Source of the DNA: Solimonas flava DSM 18980
GTDB lineage: Bacteria; Pseudomonadota; Gammaproteobacteria; Nevskiales; Nevskiaceae
DNA length: 64,000 bases
NCBI RefSeq assembly: GCF_000426685.1
Contig: NZ_AUFV01000011.1
Span: 103,763 to 167,762, forward strand
Reading direction: 5' to 3'
Below, in pieces: positions 25,617 to 34,737 of this stretch. A program made the position numbers and the translations under genes. Under the pieces are notes generated by a model, which made no database searches, was not told the origin of the DNA, and worked only from the letters and a program-made list of their open reading frames with translations. Within the stretch, counting starts at the first letter, position 1. Each line of letters begins with the position of its first letter.

Positions 25617-25660
25617 GAAAGGCTCCGTTTTTTTTGCGGGCCTACAGCTTAAGCCAGAAG

Positions 25661-26137
25661 TCAGGCCGCACGCGGACCGCGGCGCCCGCCCGAGGCCTGC
25701 AGGCCCGCGATATTGCGCTCGATGCGGCTGAGAAAATCGTCGAGCTGGCGGCGCTCGGACGCGGTGAAGCCGTCGAGCGCGGAGTCGCCCAGGCTCGCCG
25801 CCGTCTGCCACAGCTCCGCCAGGACGGCATCCGCCTTGTCCGTCACGAAGACCTGAAACTGCCGTCGGTCGTCCTCGTTGACCTGGCGCTTGATCCAGCC
25901 GTTGCGCTGCAGACGATCGACGATATAGGTGACCGTCACCGGATGCGCTTCGATTTCCTCGGCGAGATCCGTCTGCGCCAGACCGGGCTGCATGGACAGA
26001 CAGGCCAGGGCCGCAATTTGCGAGCGCGTCATGCCGAGATGGCGGACCCGGCGCTGGCATTCCTGGCGGAAGCGAAGGCCGACGTTGAGCAGTGCGCGCA
26101 ACGAGGACGCCGAGCTGGATTGCATGGACATTTTCAT
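25661..26137 (-). CDS. MarR family transcriptional regulator
   Basis: Winged-helix DNA-binding protein of 158 residues. The DNA-binding core is MTRSQIAALACLSMQPGLAQTDLAEEIEAHPVTVTYIVDRLQRNGWIKR, with the wing QVNEDDRRQFQVFVTDKA, followed by the C-terminal dimerisation helices. MarR proteins are usually ligand-released repressors of efflux and stress genes. Here the gene follows the outer membrane factor gene by only 23 nt, so it is expressed with the pump it may control. Three in-frame ATGs lie at 26137, 26131 and 26125; none has a strong ribosome site, so the start could be up to four codons shorter. Confidence 0.92.
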   Translation of the reverse strand: MKMSMQSSSASSLRALLNVGLRFRQECQRRVRHLGMTRSQIAALACLSMQPGLAQTDLAEEIEAHPVTVTYIVDRLQRNGWIKRQVNEDDRRQFQVFVTDKADAVLAELWQTAASLGDSALDGFTASERRQLDDFLSRIERNIAGLQASGGRRGPRAA

Positions 26138-26160
26138 TCGTGGTCCGGGCAGCGAGAGAC

Positions 26161-27609
26161 CTAAGGCGCGGCGGCCGCAGCCGCGCCGCCGCCCTGCGCC
26201 AGCGTCCGCTCGTTCCAGCCGCCGCCGAGCGCCTTGTACAGCGTCACCAGATTCTGCAGCCGCGCGAGCTTGGTCGAGATGTACGACTGCTGCGCCGCGT
26301 ACAGCGAGCGCTGCGCGTCGAGCACGGCGAGGTAGTCGTCGACGCCGGCGCGGAAACGCAGGTCGGCGAGCTGGTAGCTGGCCTGCGTCGCCTCGACCAG
26401 CGTCTGCTGCGCCGCCAGCTGCTCGTCGAGCGTGCCGCGCGCGACCAGGCCGTCGGCGACTTCGCGAAATGCGGTCTGGATCGCCTGCTCGTACCGAGCG
26501 ACGTAGATGTTCTTCTGCGTCTTGGCGAGATCGAGGTTGGCGAGGTTGGCGCCGCCGCTGAAGATCGGCAGCGTGATCGTCGGCGTGAAGCTCCACGCCC
26601 GCGTGCCGCTGTCGAACAGGCCGTCGAACTGCGTGCTCATCGTGCCGTAGCTGCCGGTCAGCGTGATGCGCGGGAAGAAGGCCGCGCGCGCCGCGCCGAT
26701 GTTGGCGTTGGCGGCGATCAGGCTGTGCTCGGCGGCGAGCACGTCCGGACGCCGCGTCAGCACTTCGGACGGCACGCCGGCCGGCAGCTCGGCGAGCAGC
26801 TGCTGGGTGTCGAGATCGCGCGCCGGCGGCAGTTCGGCCGGCAGCGCCGGCACGCCGAGCAGCAGCAGCAGCGCGTTCTGGTCGAGCGCGACGAAGCGCC
26901 GGTACTGGGCGAGATTGGCACGCGCCGTCTCCAGCGCGGTCTGCGCCTGGCGCAGGTCGAGCGCGCTCGCCGCGCCGGCCTCGAAGCTGCGTCGCGTCAG
27001 GTCATACGAGGACTGCCGGCTGGCGAAGGTTTCCTCGGTCATCCGCAGCAGCGCCTGGTCGGCAAGCTGACTGAGGTAGGCGTTGGCGACCTCGGCGACC
27101 AGCGCGATCTGCGTGCTGCGCCGTGTCTCCTCGGTGCCGAGGTACTGCTGCAGCGCGCCGCGGCTCAGGCTGCGCACCCGCCCGAACAGGTCGAACTCGT
27201 AGGCGGTGATGCCGAGCCCGGCGCTGTAAGTGTGCGTGGTGTTCGGCTGCCCGGCGGAAGTGAAGTCGTCGGCGGTGCGCTGCGCGGTCTCGTAGCCGCT
27301 GGCGTCGACCGACGGCAGCAGGTCGGCGCGCTGGATGCGGTACTGCGCGCGCGCCGCCTCGATGTTGAGCACGGCGACGCGCAGGTCGCGGTTGTTGGCG
27401 AGCGCGATCTCGATCAGCTTCTGCAGGCGCGCGTCGGCGAAGAAATCGCGCCAGCCGAGGTCGGCCGCCACGGTCTGCGCGGCGGCGGCCGGCGCGTCGG
27501 GATAGGCGGCGGCAACCGGCGCGTCCGGCCGCTGATAGCGCGGTTCCAGCGTGCAGGCCGAGAGCGCGGCCGCGGCGGCGATGGCGGCGAGGGTCAGGAT
27601 CGGTTTCAT
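26161..27609 (-). CDS. RND efflux outer membrane factor, NodT/OprM-type lipoprotein
   Basis: Outer membrane channel of 482 residues forming the exit duct of the tripartite pump. The signal ends LSACTLEPRYQRPDAPV, a lipobox plus the OprM-family opening. TolC-like coiled-coil repeats follow: ARAQYRIQRADLLPSVDASG, DLFGRVRSLSRGALQQYLGTEE, SYDLTRRSFEAGAASALDLRQAQTALETARANLAQ, LRFRAGVDDYLAVLDAQRSLYAAQQ. The start ATG lies one base after the stop of the RND pump gene. It is the third gene of the MFP-pump-channel operon and is followed by marR. Confidence 0.95.
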   Translation of the reverse strand: MKPILTLAAIAAAAALSACTLEPRYQRPDAPVAAAYPDAPAAAAQTVAADLGWRDFFADARLQKLIEIALANNRDLRVAVLNIEAARAQYRIQRADLLPSVDASGYETAQRTADDFTSAGQPNTTHTYSAGLGITAYEFDLFGRVRSLSRGALQQYLGTEETRRSTQIALVAEVANAYLSQLADQALLRMTEETFASRQSSYDLTRRSFEAGAASALDLRQAQTALETARANLAQYRRFVALDQNALLLLLGVPALPAELPPARDLDTQQLLAELPAGVPSEVLTRRPDVLAAEHSLIAANANIGAARAAFFPRITLTGSYGTMSTQFDGLFDSGTRAWSFTPTITLPIFSGGANLANLDLAKTQKNIYVARYEQAIQTAFREVADGLVARGTLDEQLAAQQTLVEATQASYQLADLRFRAGVDDYLAVLDAQRSLYAAQQSYISTKLARLQNLVTLYKALGGGWNERTLAQGGGAAAAAAP

Positions 27610-27610
27610 G

Positions 27611-30600
27611 TCAGTGCTCCGCCGTCTGCGGGGCCACGGGGGCCGGTCCGTTCTGCAGGCGCACGCGGTCGCGTTCGACGAGCTTGCGCATCCAGACGAA
27701 GAACACCGGCACGAAGAAGATCGCCAGCACGGTTGCGGCGATCATGCCGCCGATCACACCGGTGCCGATCGCGTTCTGGCCGCCGGAGCCGGCGCCGGTC
27801 GAGATCGCCAGCGGCAGCACGCCGAGGACGAACGCGAGCGAGGTCATCAGGATCGGCCGCAGGCGCTGCTGCGCGGCGTGCACGGTCGCTTCGACCAGGC
27901 CCATGCCGTGATCGTAGTTGGCCTTGGCAAACTCGACGATGAGGATCGCATTCTTCGCCGACAGGCCGATCGTGGTCAGCAGGCCGACCTGAAAGTAGAC
28001 GTCGTTGCCGAGCCCGCGCAGCAGCGTCGCCAGCACTGCGCCGAGCACGCCGAGCGGCACGACCAGCATCACCGACAGCGGGATCGACCAGCTTTCGTAC
28101 AGCGCCGCCAGGCACAGGAACACGACCAGCATCGAGATCGCATACAGCGCCGGGGCCTGGCCGCCGGACTGGCGCTCCTCATAGGACAGACCGGTCCATT
28201 CGTAGCCGATGCCGGCCGGCAGCTTGGCGATCATCGCCTCGATCGCCTGCATCGCCTCACCGCTGCTGTGGCCCGGCGCCGGCTGGCCGAGGATCTCGGC
28301 CGAGGCGATGCCGTTGTAGCGTTCGAGCTTCGGCGAACCGTAGGTCCAGTGGCCGCTCGAGAACGCCGAGAACGGCACCATCTGCCCGGCGGCGTTGCGC
28401 ACGTACCATTGCCCGAAGTCCTCGGGCTTCATGCGCGACGGCGCGTCGCCCTGGATGTAGACGCGCTTGACGCGGCCGCGGTCGATGAACTGGTTGACGT
28501 ACGACGAACCCCAGGCCGAGGACAGCGTGTCGTTGATGTTGCTGATCGTCAGGCCGTAGGCGCTGGCCTTCTCCCAGTCGATGTCGACCTTGTACTGCGG
28601 CTCGTCGGACAGGCCGTTCGGACGCGTCGCGACCAGCAGCGGATTCTGCGCCGCCATGCCGAGCAACTGGTTGCGCGCTTCCATCAGCCGGGCATGGCCG
28701 AGGCCGGCGCGATCCTGCAGCGCGAAGTCGAAGCCGGTCGCGTTGCCGAGCTCGACGACGGCGGGCGGCGCGATCGCGAAGATCATCGCGTCCTTGTAGC
28801 CGGCGAAGCGGCCCATGACGCGCCCGGCGATCGCCTGCACGCGGTTCTGCGCGCCGGGGCGCTCGGCCCAGTCCTTGAGCATGACGAAGGCCATGCCCGA
28901 GTTCTGACCGCGGCCGCTGAAGTTGAAGCCGCTGACCGTGAACACCGAGTTGACGACCGCCTTCTCCTCGTTGAGCAGGTAGTCGCGGACCTGCGCCAGC
29001 GCTGCGTCGGTGCGCGTGTTGGTCGCGCCTGGCGGCGCCGTGACCTGGATGAACATCAGGCCCTGGTCCTCGTCCGGCAGGAACGCCGTCGGGATGCGCG
29101 TGAACAGCCAGCCCATCGCCACGACGATCACCGCGTAGATCACCATGTAGCGGCCGGTACCGCGCAGCACGCGGTGCACGCCGGATTCATAGCGGCGGTT
29201 GCTGGCGTCGAAGAAGCGGTTGAACCAGCCGAAGAAGCCGCGCCGCTGCGCGTGCTCGCCGTGCGCGGCCGGCTTGAGGATCGTCGCGCACAACGCCGGC
29301 GTGAAGATCAGCGCAACCAGCACCGACAGCGCCATCGCCGAAACGATGGTGATCGAGAACTGGCGATAGATGACGCCGGTCGAGCCGCCGAAGAAGGCCA
29401 TCGGCAGGAACACCGCCGACAGCACCAGTGCGATGCCGATCAGCGCGCCGGTGATCTGCTGCATCGACTTGCGCGTCGCGTCCTTCGGCGACAGCCCTTC
29501 CTCGGCCATCACGCGCTCGACGTTCTCGACCACGACGATGGCGTCGTCGACCAGCAGGCCGATCGCCAGCACCATGCCGAACATCGTCAGCGTGTTGATC
29601 GTGAAGCCGGCCGCGGCGAGCACGGCGAAGGTGCCGAGCAGCACCACCGGCACCGCGATCGTCGGGATGAAGGTCGCGCGCAGGTTCTGCAGGAACAGGT
29701 ACATGACGAGGAAGACGAGCACCACCGCCTCGAACAGCGTCTTCACCACTTCCTCGATCGACAGCTTCACGAACGGCGTGGTGTCGTACGGATAGACCAC
29801 ATCGACGCCCTGCGGGAAGCTCGGCCGCAACTGCTCGATCGTCGCGCGCACGGCGGCCGCGGTATCGAGCGCGTTGGCGCCGCTGGCGAGCTTGACGGCG
29901 ATACCGGATGCCGGCTGGCCGTTGAACAGCGCGTGAATGGCTTCCGACTCGCCACCGAAGCTGATGCGCGCGACGTCGCCGAGACGCACCTGCGAGCCAT
30001 CGGCGTTGACGCGCAGCAGCACGTTCTCGAAGTCCTGGATCGTCTGCAGACGCGTCGGGCCGATGACCGTGGCGTTGAGCTGCTGGCCCTGCACCGCCGG
30101 CAGGCCGCCGAGCTCGCCGGACGAGATCTGCACGTTCTGCGCCTGGATCGCGCTCTTCACGTCGACCGGCGTCAGGCTGTAGCTGTTGAGCTTGGCCGGA
30201 TCGAGCCAGATGCGCATCGCGTACTGCGAACCGAACACCTGGTAGTCGCCGACGCCCTTGGTACGGCTGATCGCGTCCTGCACGTGGGAGACGATGAAGT
30301 CGGCGAGGTCGTTGCGGTCCATGCTGCCGTCGCGCGACACGAAGCCGACCACGAGCAGGAAGTTGCGCGTCGCCTTGGCGACGCGGATGCCCTGCTGCTG
30401 GACTTCGGTCGGCAGCTGCGGCTGCGCCAGCGAGAGCTTGTTCTGCACCTGCACCTGCGCGGTGTCCGGATCGGTGCCCTGCTCGAACGTCAGCGTGATC
30501 GTCATGCTGCCGTCCTTGTTGCTCTCGGACGAGAAGTACATCAGGTGATCGATGCCGGACAGCTGCTGTTCGATGACCTGCGTGACCGTGTTCTGCACGG

Positions 30601-30766
30601 TCTCGGCCGAAGCGCCGGGATAGCTGACGCTGATCGAGATCGACGGCGGCGCGATCGCCGGATACTGCGCGACCGGCAGCGAGCGGATCGACAGCGCGCC
30701 GGCCAGCATGATGACGATCGCGACCACCCACGCGAAGATCGGGCGGTCGATGAAGAAGTTGATCAT
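27611..30766 (-). CDS. RND multidrug efflux pump, AcrB/MexB-type (HAE1)
   Basis: Inner-membrane proton-driven pump of 1051 residues that extrudes hydrophobic compounds, solvents or drugs. It begins [21 protein letters not shown] and has the HAE1 pattern: the two large periplasmic loops, the proton relay pair in [16 protein letters not shown], the second relay Lys in [16 protein letters not shown], and [18 protein letters not shown]. It overlaps the membrane fusion gene by one base (TGATG). The unit is controlled from a promoter at 32099-32127 that overlaps a palindrome. Substrates cannot be read from the sequence. Confidence 0.97.
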   Translation of the reverse strand: MINFFIDRPIFAWVVAIVIMLAGALSIRSLPVAQYPAIAPPSISISVSYPGASAETVQNTVTQVIEQQLSGIDHLMYFSSESNKDGSMTITLTFEQGTDPDTAQVQVQNKLSLAQPQLPTEVQQQGIRVAKATRNFLLVVGFVSRDGSMDRNDLADFIVSHVQDAISRTKGVGDYQVFGSQYAMRIWLDPAKLNSYSLTPVDVKSAIQAQNVQISSGELGGLPAVQGQQLNATVIGPTRLQTIQDFENVLLRVNADGSQVRLGDVARISFGGESEAIHALFNGQPASGIAVKLASGANALDTAAAVRATIEQLRPSFPQGVDVVYPYDTTPFVKLSIEEVVKTLFEAVVLVFLVMYLFLQNLRATFIPTIAVPVVLLGTFAVLAAAGFTINTLTMFGMVLAIGLLVDDAIVVVENVERVMAEEGLSPKDATRKSMQQITGALIGIALVLSAVFLPMAFFGGSTGVIYRQFSITIVSAMALSVLVALIFTPALCATILKPAAHGEHAQRRGFFGWFNRFFDASNRRYESGVHRVLRGTGRYMVIYAVIVVAMGWLFTRIPTAFLPDEDQGLMFIQVTAPPGATNTRTDAALAQVRDYLLNEEKAVVNSVFTVSGFNFSGRGQNSGMAFVMLKDWAERPGAQNRVQAIAGRVMGRFAGYKDAMIFAIAPPAVVELGNATGFDFALQDRAGLGHARLMEARNQLLGMAAQNPLLVATRPNGLSDEPQYKVDIDWEKASAYGLTISNINDTLSSAWGSSYVNQFIDRGRVKRVYIQGDAPSRMKPEDFGQWYVRNAAGQMVPFSAFSSGHWTYGSPKLERYNGIASAEILGQPAPGHSSGEAMQAIEAMIAKLPAGIGYEWTGLSYEERQSGGQAPALYAISMLVVFLCLAALYESWSIPLSVMLVVPLGVLGAVLATLLRGLGNDVYFQVGLLTTIGLSAKNAILIVEFAKANYDHGMGLVEATVHAAQQRLRPILMTSLAFVLGVLPLAISTGAGSGGQNAIGTGVIGGMIAATVLAIFFVPVFFVWMRKLVERDRVRLQNGPAPVAPQTAEH

Positions 30767-31959
30767 CAGCGCGCTCCGGTCTGCGGAGCGGCGGCGGGGA
30801 CAGCGCCCTGTTCGACGGCCTTGACCACGGCACCGGGCCGCACCTTCAGCACGCCTTCGACGATCACGCGCTCACCGGCCTTGACGCCGCCGGTCACCAG
30901 CCACTGGTCGCCGACCGTGCGGCGGGTCTGCAGCACGCGCGGCTCGACCTTGCTTTCGGCGTTGACGACCAGCGCCGTCGCATCGCCGCGCTGATCGCGC
31001 GTCACCGCCTGCTGCGGTACCAGCAGCGCGGACTCGTCGACGCCTTCCTGGATCTGCTCGTGCACGAACATGCCCGGCAGCAGCAGGTTCTCGCGATTCG
31101 GGAACACCGCGCGCAGCGTCACCGAACCGCTGCTCGGGTCGACCGTGACCTCCGAGAACTGCAGCTTGCCGGCGTGCTCGTAGGCGCTGCCGTCCTCGAG
31201 CGTGAGCTTCACCTCGGCCTGCTGCTCGCCGACTTTCTTGAGCTGGCCGCTCGCGAATTCGCGCTGCAGGCGCAGCAGCATCGTCGCCGGCTGGGTGACG
31301 TCGACGTAGATCGGATCGAGCTGCTGGATCGTCGCCAGCGCCGTCGTCTGGCCGGCGGTGACCAGCGCGCCCTCGGTCACCGACGAGCGGCCGATGCGGC
31401 CCGAGATCGGCGCCAGCACCTTGGTGTAGACGAGGTTGATGCGCGCGGTCTCGAGCGCTGCCTTGGCCGAGGCGACGTCGGCCTGCGCGGCCAGATTGGC
31501 CGCGACCGCGTCGTCGTAGCTCTGCTTGCTGACCGCATTGGCGGCAACCAGCCCTTCGTAGCGCTCGGCCAGCGTCCGCGCCGACTGGGCCTGCGCCTCG
31601 GCGCGCGCCAGCGCGGCCTTGGCGCTCTCGTAGCTGGCCTGATAGGTCGCCGGATCGATCTGGTACAGAGGCTGGCCGGCCTTGACCTCGCCGCCCTCCG
31701 TGAACAGGCGCTTGAGCACCACGCCACCGACCTGCGGCCGCACCTCGGCGACGCGATACGCCGTGGTGCGGCCGGGCAGTTCGGTCGTCAGCGGCACGGC
31801 CTGCGTCTTCAGCGTTACGACGCTGACCTCGGGCGGCGGCGGCGCGGCCTGCTCGGCCTTGCCGCCGCAGGCGGCGAGCACGGCGAGCGCCACGAAGGCT
31901 GCGGGGCGAAGGCTGTGCTTCACAGCTTCGGACGGGGCGGAAATCGGGGACATGGCCAT
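30766..31959 (-). CDS. RND efflux membrane fusion protein, AcrA-type lipoprotein
   Basis: Periplasmic adaptor of 397 residues joining the pump to the channel. The lipobox is LAVLAACGG. The domains follow in order: barrel-sandwich half-motif [33 protein letters not shown], alpha-hairpin ([30 protein letters not shown]), second lipoyl half [16 protein letters not shown], and the beta-barrel [16 protein letters not shown] with [10 protein letters not shown]. The start could be the ATG at 31959 or at 31953; neither has a clear Shine-Dalgarno site. First gene of the operon, 193 bp from the divergent tetR. Confidence 0.95.
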   Translation of the reverse strand: MAMSPISAPSEAVKHSLRPAAFVALAVLAACGGKAEQAAPPPPEVSVVTLKTQAVPLTTELPGRTTAYRVAEVRPQVGGVVLKRLFTEGGEVKAGQPLYQIDPATYQASYESAKAALARAEAQAQSARTLAERYEGLVAANAVSKQSYDDAVAANLAAQADVASAKAALETARINLVYTKVLAPISGRIGRSSVTEGALVTAGQTTALATIQQLDPIYVDVTQPATMLLRLQREFASGQLKKVGEQQAEVKLTLEDGSAYEHAGKLQFSEVTVDPSSGSVTLRAVFPNRENLLLPGMFVHEQIQEGVDESALLVPQQAVTRDQRGDATALVVNAESKVEPRVLQTRRTVGDQWLVTGGVKAGERVIVEGVLKVRPGAVVKAVEQGAVPAAAPQTGAR

Positions 31960-32084
31960 AAAGTGCGGGGGCACGACGGGCTGAAGGGGCGTCGAAGCGC
32001 TGCGCAACGCATGAAACGCTTTGCGCTTCACCGGCTCATGAACCGCAGCCAGTGTGCGAGCGCGACGAAATCGACGCAAGGGTT

Positions 32085-32104
32085 TAGAATGAGCGTTCAT
32101 TCTA
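32085..32104. promoter_or_regulatory. TetR-type operator palindrome between tetR and the RND operon
   Basis: TAGAATGA-GCGT-TCATTCTA: 8-bp arms that match perfectly around a 4-bp centre, located between the divergent tetR (start 32153) and membrane fusion gene (start 31959). Each arm contains a TAGAAT box, so a bound dimer would cover the -10 region of the operon promoter and possibly that of tetR itself. Size and symmetry fit TetR/AcrR operators. Confidence 0.8.
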
Positions 32105-32127
32105 GACCGGAGCGTCGAGCGCCACAA
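32099..32127 (-). promoter_or_regulatory. Promoter of the RND efflux operon
   Basis: On the minus strand TTGTGG (32127-32122), a 17-bp spacer and TAGAAT (32104-32099) form a good sigma-70 promoter 140 nt upstream of the membrane fusion gene. The -10 box is the right arm of the palindromic operator. Confidence 0.75.
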
Positions 32128-32152
32128 GCCCGACGATTCCCAGAGGACCCCG

Positions 32153-32779
32153 ATGATCGATGCAACGTCCCGCAAGCCTGAGCGCAACGAGCAGCGTCGC
32201 CGCCAGATCCTGGCCGCCGCCGCCGAATGCTTTCAGCGCCGGGGCTTCCACAGCGCCAGCATGGCCGAGATCTCGAAAGCGGCCGGCATGAGCGTCGGCC
32301 ACATCTATCACTACTTCGAGAACAAGGAAGCGATCATCCGCGCGATGGTCGAGGCCAAGGCCCAGGAAGTCGTCGACAAGATGAATGAGCTGCGCCGTCG
32401 CCCAGACGTACTCGCCGCCATCGTCGAGAAAGTCGACGAAGGCATGGCCAAGCAGACCGAACGCGCCAGCGCGGCGATGACCATCGAGGTGCTGGCCGAG
32501 GCCGCACGCAGCCCCGGCATCCTCAACACCCTGTGCGAGTCGGACCGCGTGGCGATGGCGAAGATGAAGGAAACACTGATCGCCGCCAGCCCGGCGCTGG
32601 GCGCCGATCCACGCCTGCTCGATGGCCGCACCAACCTGATCGCAGCCCTGTTCGACGGTCTGGCGATCCGCGCCCTGGTCAATCCTGATTTCGACCGCGA
32701 CGGCCTGCTCGCGGCGCTGCGGCTGACGATGCAGACCCTGCTGCGCGAGCCGCCCGCCGGCAACGGCGGCGCGCGCTGA
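32153..32779 (+). CDS. TetR/AcrR family regulator of the divergent RND operon
   Basis: One-component repressor of 208 residues. The N-terminal helix-turn-helix reads QILAAAAECFQRRGFHSASMAEISKAAGMSVGHIYHYFENKEAII, the classic TetR pattern. The C-terminal ligand and dimerisation domain carries DEGMAKQTERASAAMTIEVLAEAARSP and LFDGLAIRALVNPDFDRD, resembling BetI/AcrR-type C-domains. The divergent arrangement and the intergenic palindrome make it the likely repressor of the pump operon, with release by a pump substrate. This is inference from layout. A second candidate regulator, MarR, sits at the end of the same operon. Confidence 0.95.
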   Translation: MIDATSRKPERNEQRRRQILAAAAECFQRRGFHSASMAEISKAAGMSVGHIYHYFENKEAIIRAMVEAKAQEVVDKMNELRRRPDVLAAIVEKVDEGMAKQTERASAAMTIEVLAEAARSPGILNTLCESDRVAMAKMKETLIAASPALGADPRLLDGRTNLIAALFDGLAIRALVNPDFDRDGLLAALRLTMQTLLREPPAGNGGAR

Positions 32780-32781
32780 AT

Positions 32782-33279
32782 TCAATCCCGGCCGGACACG
32801 AACGCCGCGCCGGTCGGCAAGGCCGCACCGCGCCAGACACGCCAGGCGACCGGCACTTCGAGGACGAGTGTGGCGAGCACGCCGAGCGCCGCGAAGCCGA
32901 GCGCGATTACGTCGCCCGGATAACGCATCGACAGACGCGAGCCCAGTAGCGCGAGCAGCAGCAGGCTGGCGGCGAAGCCGCCGTTCGACATCGCCAGGAA
33001 CTGCCGACGATCGTTGCGCGCGACGTCGAAGCGGAACAGGAACACGCTGCAGATCCGCTCGGCGTAGGCGACGCGCGCACCGCTGGCCCGGGCGCCGGCG
33101 AGATGCCCCCACTCGTGCACCAGGAAGCCGGCGAGCGGAATCAGCAGTCCGGCGGCGAGCGCCGCCGGCCATGCGTACGCCGAACCGGCGTCGTGCAGGA
33201 CATGGCTGCCGCGCCAGGCGCCGAGCGCCAGCGCGATCACGCCCAGATCGCGGACGATCAGGCGGCGCGGCAGGCGCAT
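32782..33279 (-). CDS. Small membrane metalloprotease-like protein with HEWGH motif (M50-like)
   Basis: A 165-residue multi-pass membrane protein. A zinc-type motif lies in LIPLAGFLVHEWGHLAGARASGARV (HEWGH near residues 55-59), inside a hydrophobic segment as in M50 intramembrane proteases. LAMSNGGFAASLLLLALLGS resembles the second core helix of that family. I cannot find the usual third zinc ligand (Asp in a DG-type motif), so it may be a reduced or inactive member. It lies 13 nt downstream of a SnoaL-like gene on the same strand and is probably co-transcribed. Substrate unknown. Confidence 0.7.
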   Translation of the reverse strand: MRLPRRLIVRDLGVIALALGAWRGSHVLHDAGSAYAWPAALAAGLLIPLAGFLVHEWGHLAGARASGARVAYAERICSVFLFRFDVARNDRRQFLAMSNGGFAASLLLLALLGSRLSMRYPGDVIALGFAALGVLATLVLEVPVAWRVWRGAALPTGAAFVSGRD

Positions 33280-33292
33280 CGGCAGCGGGGCT

Positions 33293-33787
33293 TCAGGCGG
33301 CCAGCGGCGGCAGCTTGCGGCCGTGGCGGGCGAGGTAGTGCGCGGTGATGTTCGGCACGTCGGTGAACGGCGTGACGATCTCGTAGACGCGCTCGTAGCT
33401 GGCGTGCTTGATCTTCCACCGGCCGTCCAGCTTGACGTAAGTGTCGCGGTAGAACGAGGTGCCGTCGGTGATGATCTTGTTGCGCAGGTCGAGGAACCAG
33501 TCCTTCAGATACCACTGCCCGGTCGCCTCGGTCGGCGAGACGAAGTCGATCTCGGGATGGTTGACGTGATGCACGGCGATCGCTTCCGAGTGGAAGGCAT
33601 TGGCCAGTGCTTCGAGCACCACGTCGCGGCCGGCGGCTTCGAACACGTAGCTGCCGCCGACGTAGCGCACGCTGACGTCCTCGGTGAACAGGTCCTTGAG
33701 TTCCGCGAAATTGGCGGTATCGATGCAGCGGCAATAGGCGTACTTCAGGCGCCGGATCAGTTCCAGGTCTTCGAGCGGCAGGGACAT
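33293..33787 (-). CDS. SnoaL/NTF2-fold protein, BaiE-like (candidate steroid dehydratase)
   Basis: A 164-residue NTF2-fold protein. It begins LELIRRLKYAYCRCIDTANF and contains ATGQWYLKDW, FYRDTYVKLDGRWKI and YERVYEIV, segments that match from memory those of the bile acid 7-alpha-dehydratase BaiE. The residues lining the BaiE active site (Tyr30, Asp35, His83, Asp106) have counterparts here at Tyr18, Asp23, His73 and Asp96 with the same Tyr-Asp and His-Asp spacing. GAGGAG precedes the ATG. It sits between an SDR and a membrane protease-like gene on one strand. A dehydratase or isomerase acting on a polycyclic substrate is inferred; SnoaL-type folds also host other activities. Confidence 0.8.
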   Translation of the reverse strand: MSLPLEDLELIRRLKYAYCRCIDTANFAELKDLFTEDVSVRYVGGSYVFEAAGRDVVLEALANAFHSEAIAVHHVNHPEIDFVSPTEATGQWYLKDWFLDLRNKIITDGTSFYRDTYVKLDGRWKIKHASYERVYEIVTPFTDVPNITAHYLARHGRKLPPLAA

Positions 33788-33871
33788 CGCTTCTCCTCGG
33801 TCGGCTGCGGATTCGCGACGACTCTGGCGCGAAGCCGGCGGCGCGGCCTCATGCGTCCGGATGACACACGC

Positions 33872-34633
33872 TCAGACGCCGAAGCCGCCCGACACGTTGA
33901 TCTGCTGGCCGGTGACGTAGTTGGCGGTGGCGAGGTAGACCGCGGCGTTGCCGATGTCCTCGGGCTGACCCCAGCGCTTCAGGCATAACAGCTTCTGCGT
34001 CTCGTCGATCCACTTCTGATCGAACACGCCTCGCTTGGTCAGCTCGAGGAACATGCCGGCCTCGATCACGCCGACCAGCACCGAGTTGGCGCGGATGTTG
34101 TGCGCGCCTTCTTCCTTGGCGATGCCCTTGATGAACGCCTCGTTCGCCGCCTTCGGCACGACGGACAGACCGTCGCGCTGCGGGAACCACAGGTGGCCGG
34201 CCGAGCCGAGATGCACGTACGAGCCACCGCCGGCCTCGCGCATCGCCGGCAGCGTCGCCTGCACCGCGTGATAGAAGCCGTGCACCTCGATGTCGATCGA
34301 ACGCTTCCACAGCGCTTCGTCGGCCTGGCTGAGGAACACCTGCTCGACGACCGGGCCGGCCGCCCAGACCACGGTATGGATGCGGCCGTGCGCCTGGAGC
34401 ACCTCGGCGACCGTCGCCTTCACCTGCGCAGCCACGGTGACGTCGGTGCGATGCGCCGTCACCGCGCGGCCGAGCGCCTTGATCTCGCCGGCGACGCGCT
34501 CGGCGACGTCCTGCTTCGAACGATAGACGATCGCCACGTCGCTGCCCGCCGCCGCAAACGTCCTGGCGACGCCCTGGCCGATGCCGCCGCTGCCGCCGAA
34601 CACCAGCACCGCGCCCTTCGGAAACGTCGCCAT
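33872..34633 (-). CDS. SDR-family protein lacking the catalytic tyrosine
   Basis: A 253-residue short-chain dehydrogenase/reductase fold. The Rossmann motif is VLVFGGSGGIGQGVARTFA, with YRSKQD after strand 2 favouring NADP(H). The usual NNAG is WAAG, and the catalytic Ser is in HLGSAGHLW. Where YxxxK is expected, 13 residues further, the sequence reads SVVPK: the Lys remains but the Tyr is Ser (TCC). The C-terminal GQQINVSGGFGV is typical. The start at 34633 is set by GAGGAG 7 nt upstream; seven extra codons upstream are less likely. It lies upstream of the BaiE-like gene. It may be a non-dehydrogenase SDR or use another proton donor. Confidence 0.88.
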   Translation of the reverse strand: MATFPKGAVLVFGGSGGIGQGVARTFAAAGSDVAIVYRSKQDVAERVAGEIKALGRAVTAHRTDVTVAAQVKATVAEVLQAHGRIHTVVWAAGPVVEQVFLSQADEALWKRSIDIEVHGFYHAVQATLPAMREAGGGSYVHLGSAGHLWFPQRDGLSVVPKAANEAFIKGIAKEEGAHNIRANSVLVGVIEAGMFLELTKRGVFDQKWIDETQKLLCLKRWGQPEDIGNAAVYLATANYVTGQQINVSGGFGV

Positions 34634-34737
34634 GCCGCTCTCCTCGTCTGTCATCGTGTGATCGAACCACGCCGATCATGCGGAGCTGGCGGCATCCGGG
34701 GCATCCTCCATAGGGACGATCGCGAAGCACGCCTGCG

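Noticed and set aside
27551..30994. Very long plus-strand open frame (over 1100 codons) opposite the RND pump
   Set aside because: Its translation is His/Arg/Asp-rich without any family pattern, and it is exactly antisense to a well-conserved pump gene. High GC suppresses stops on the opposite strand.
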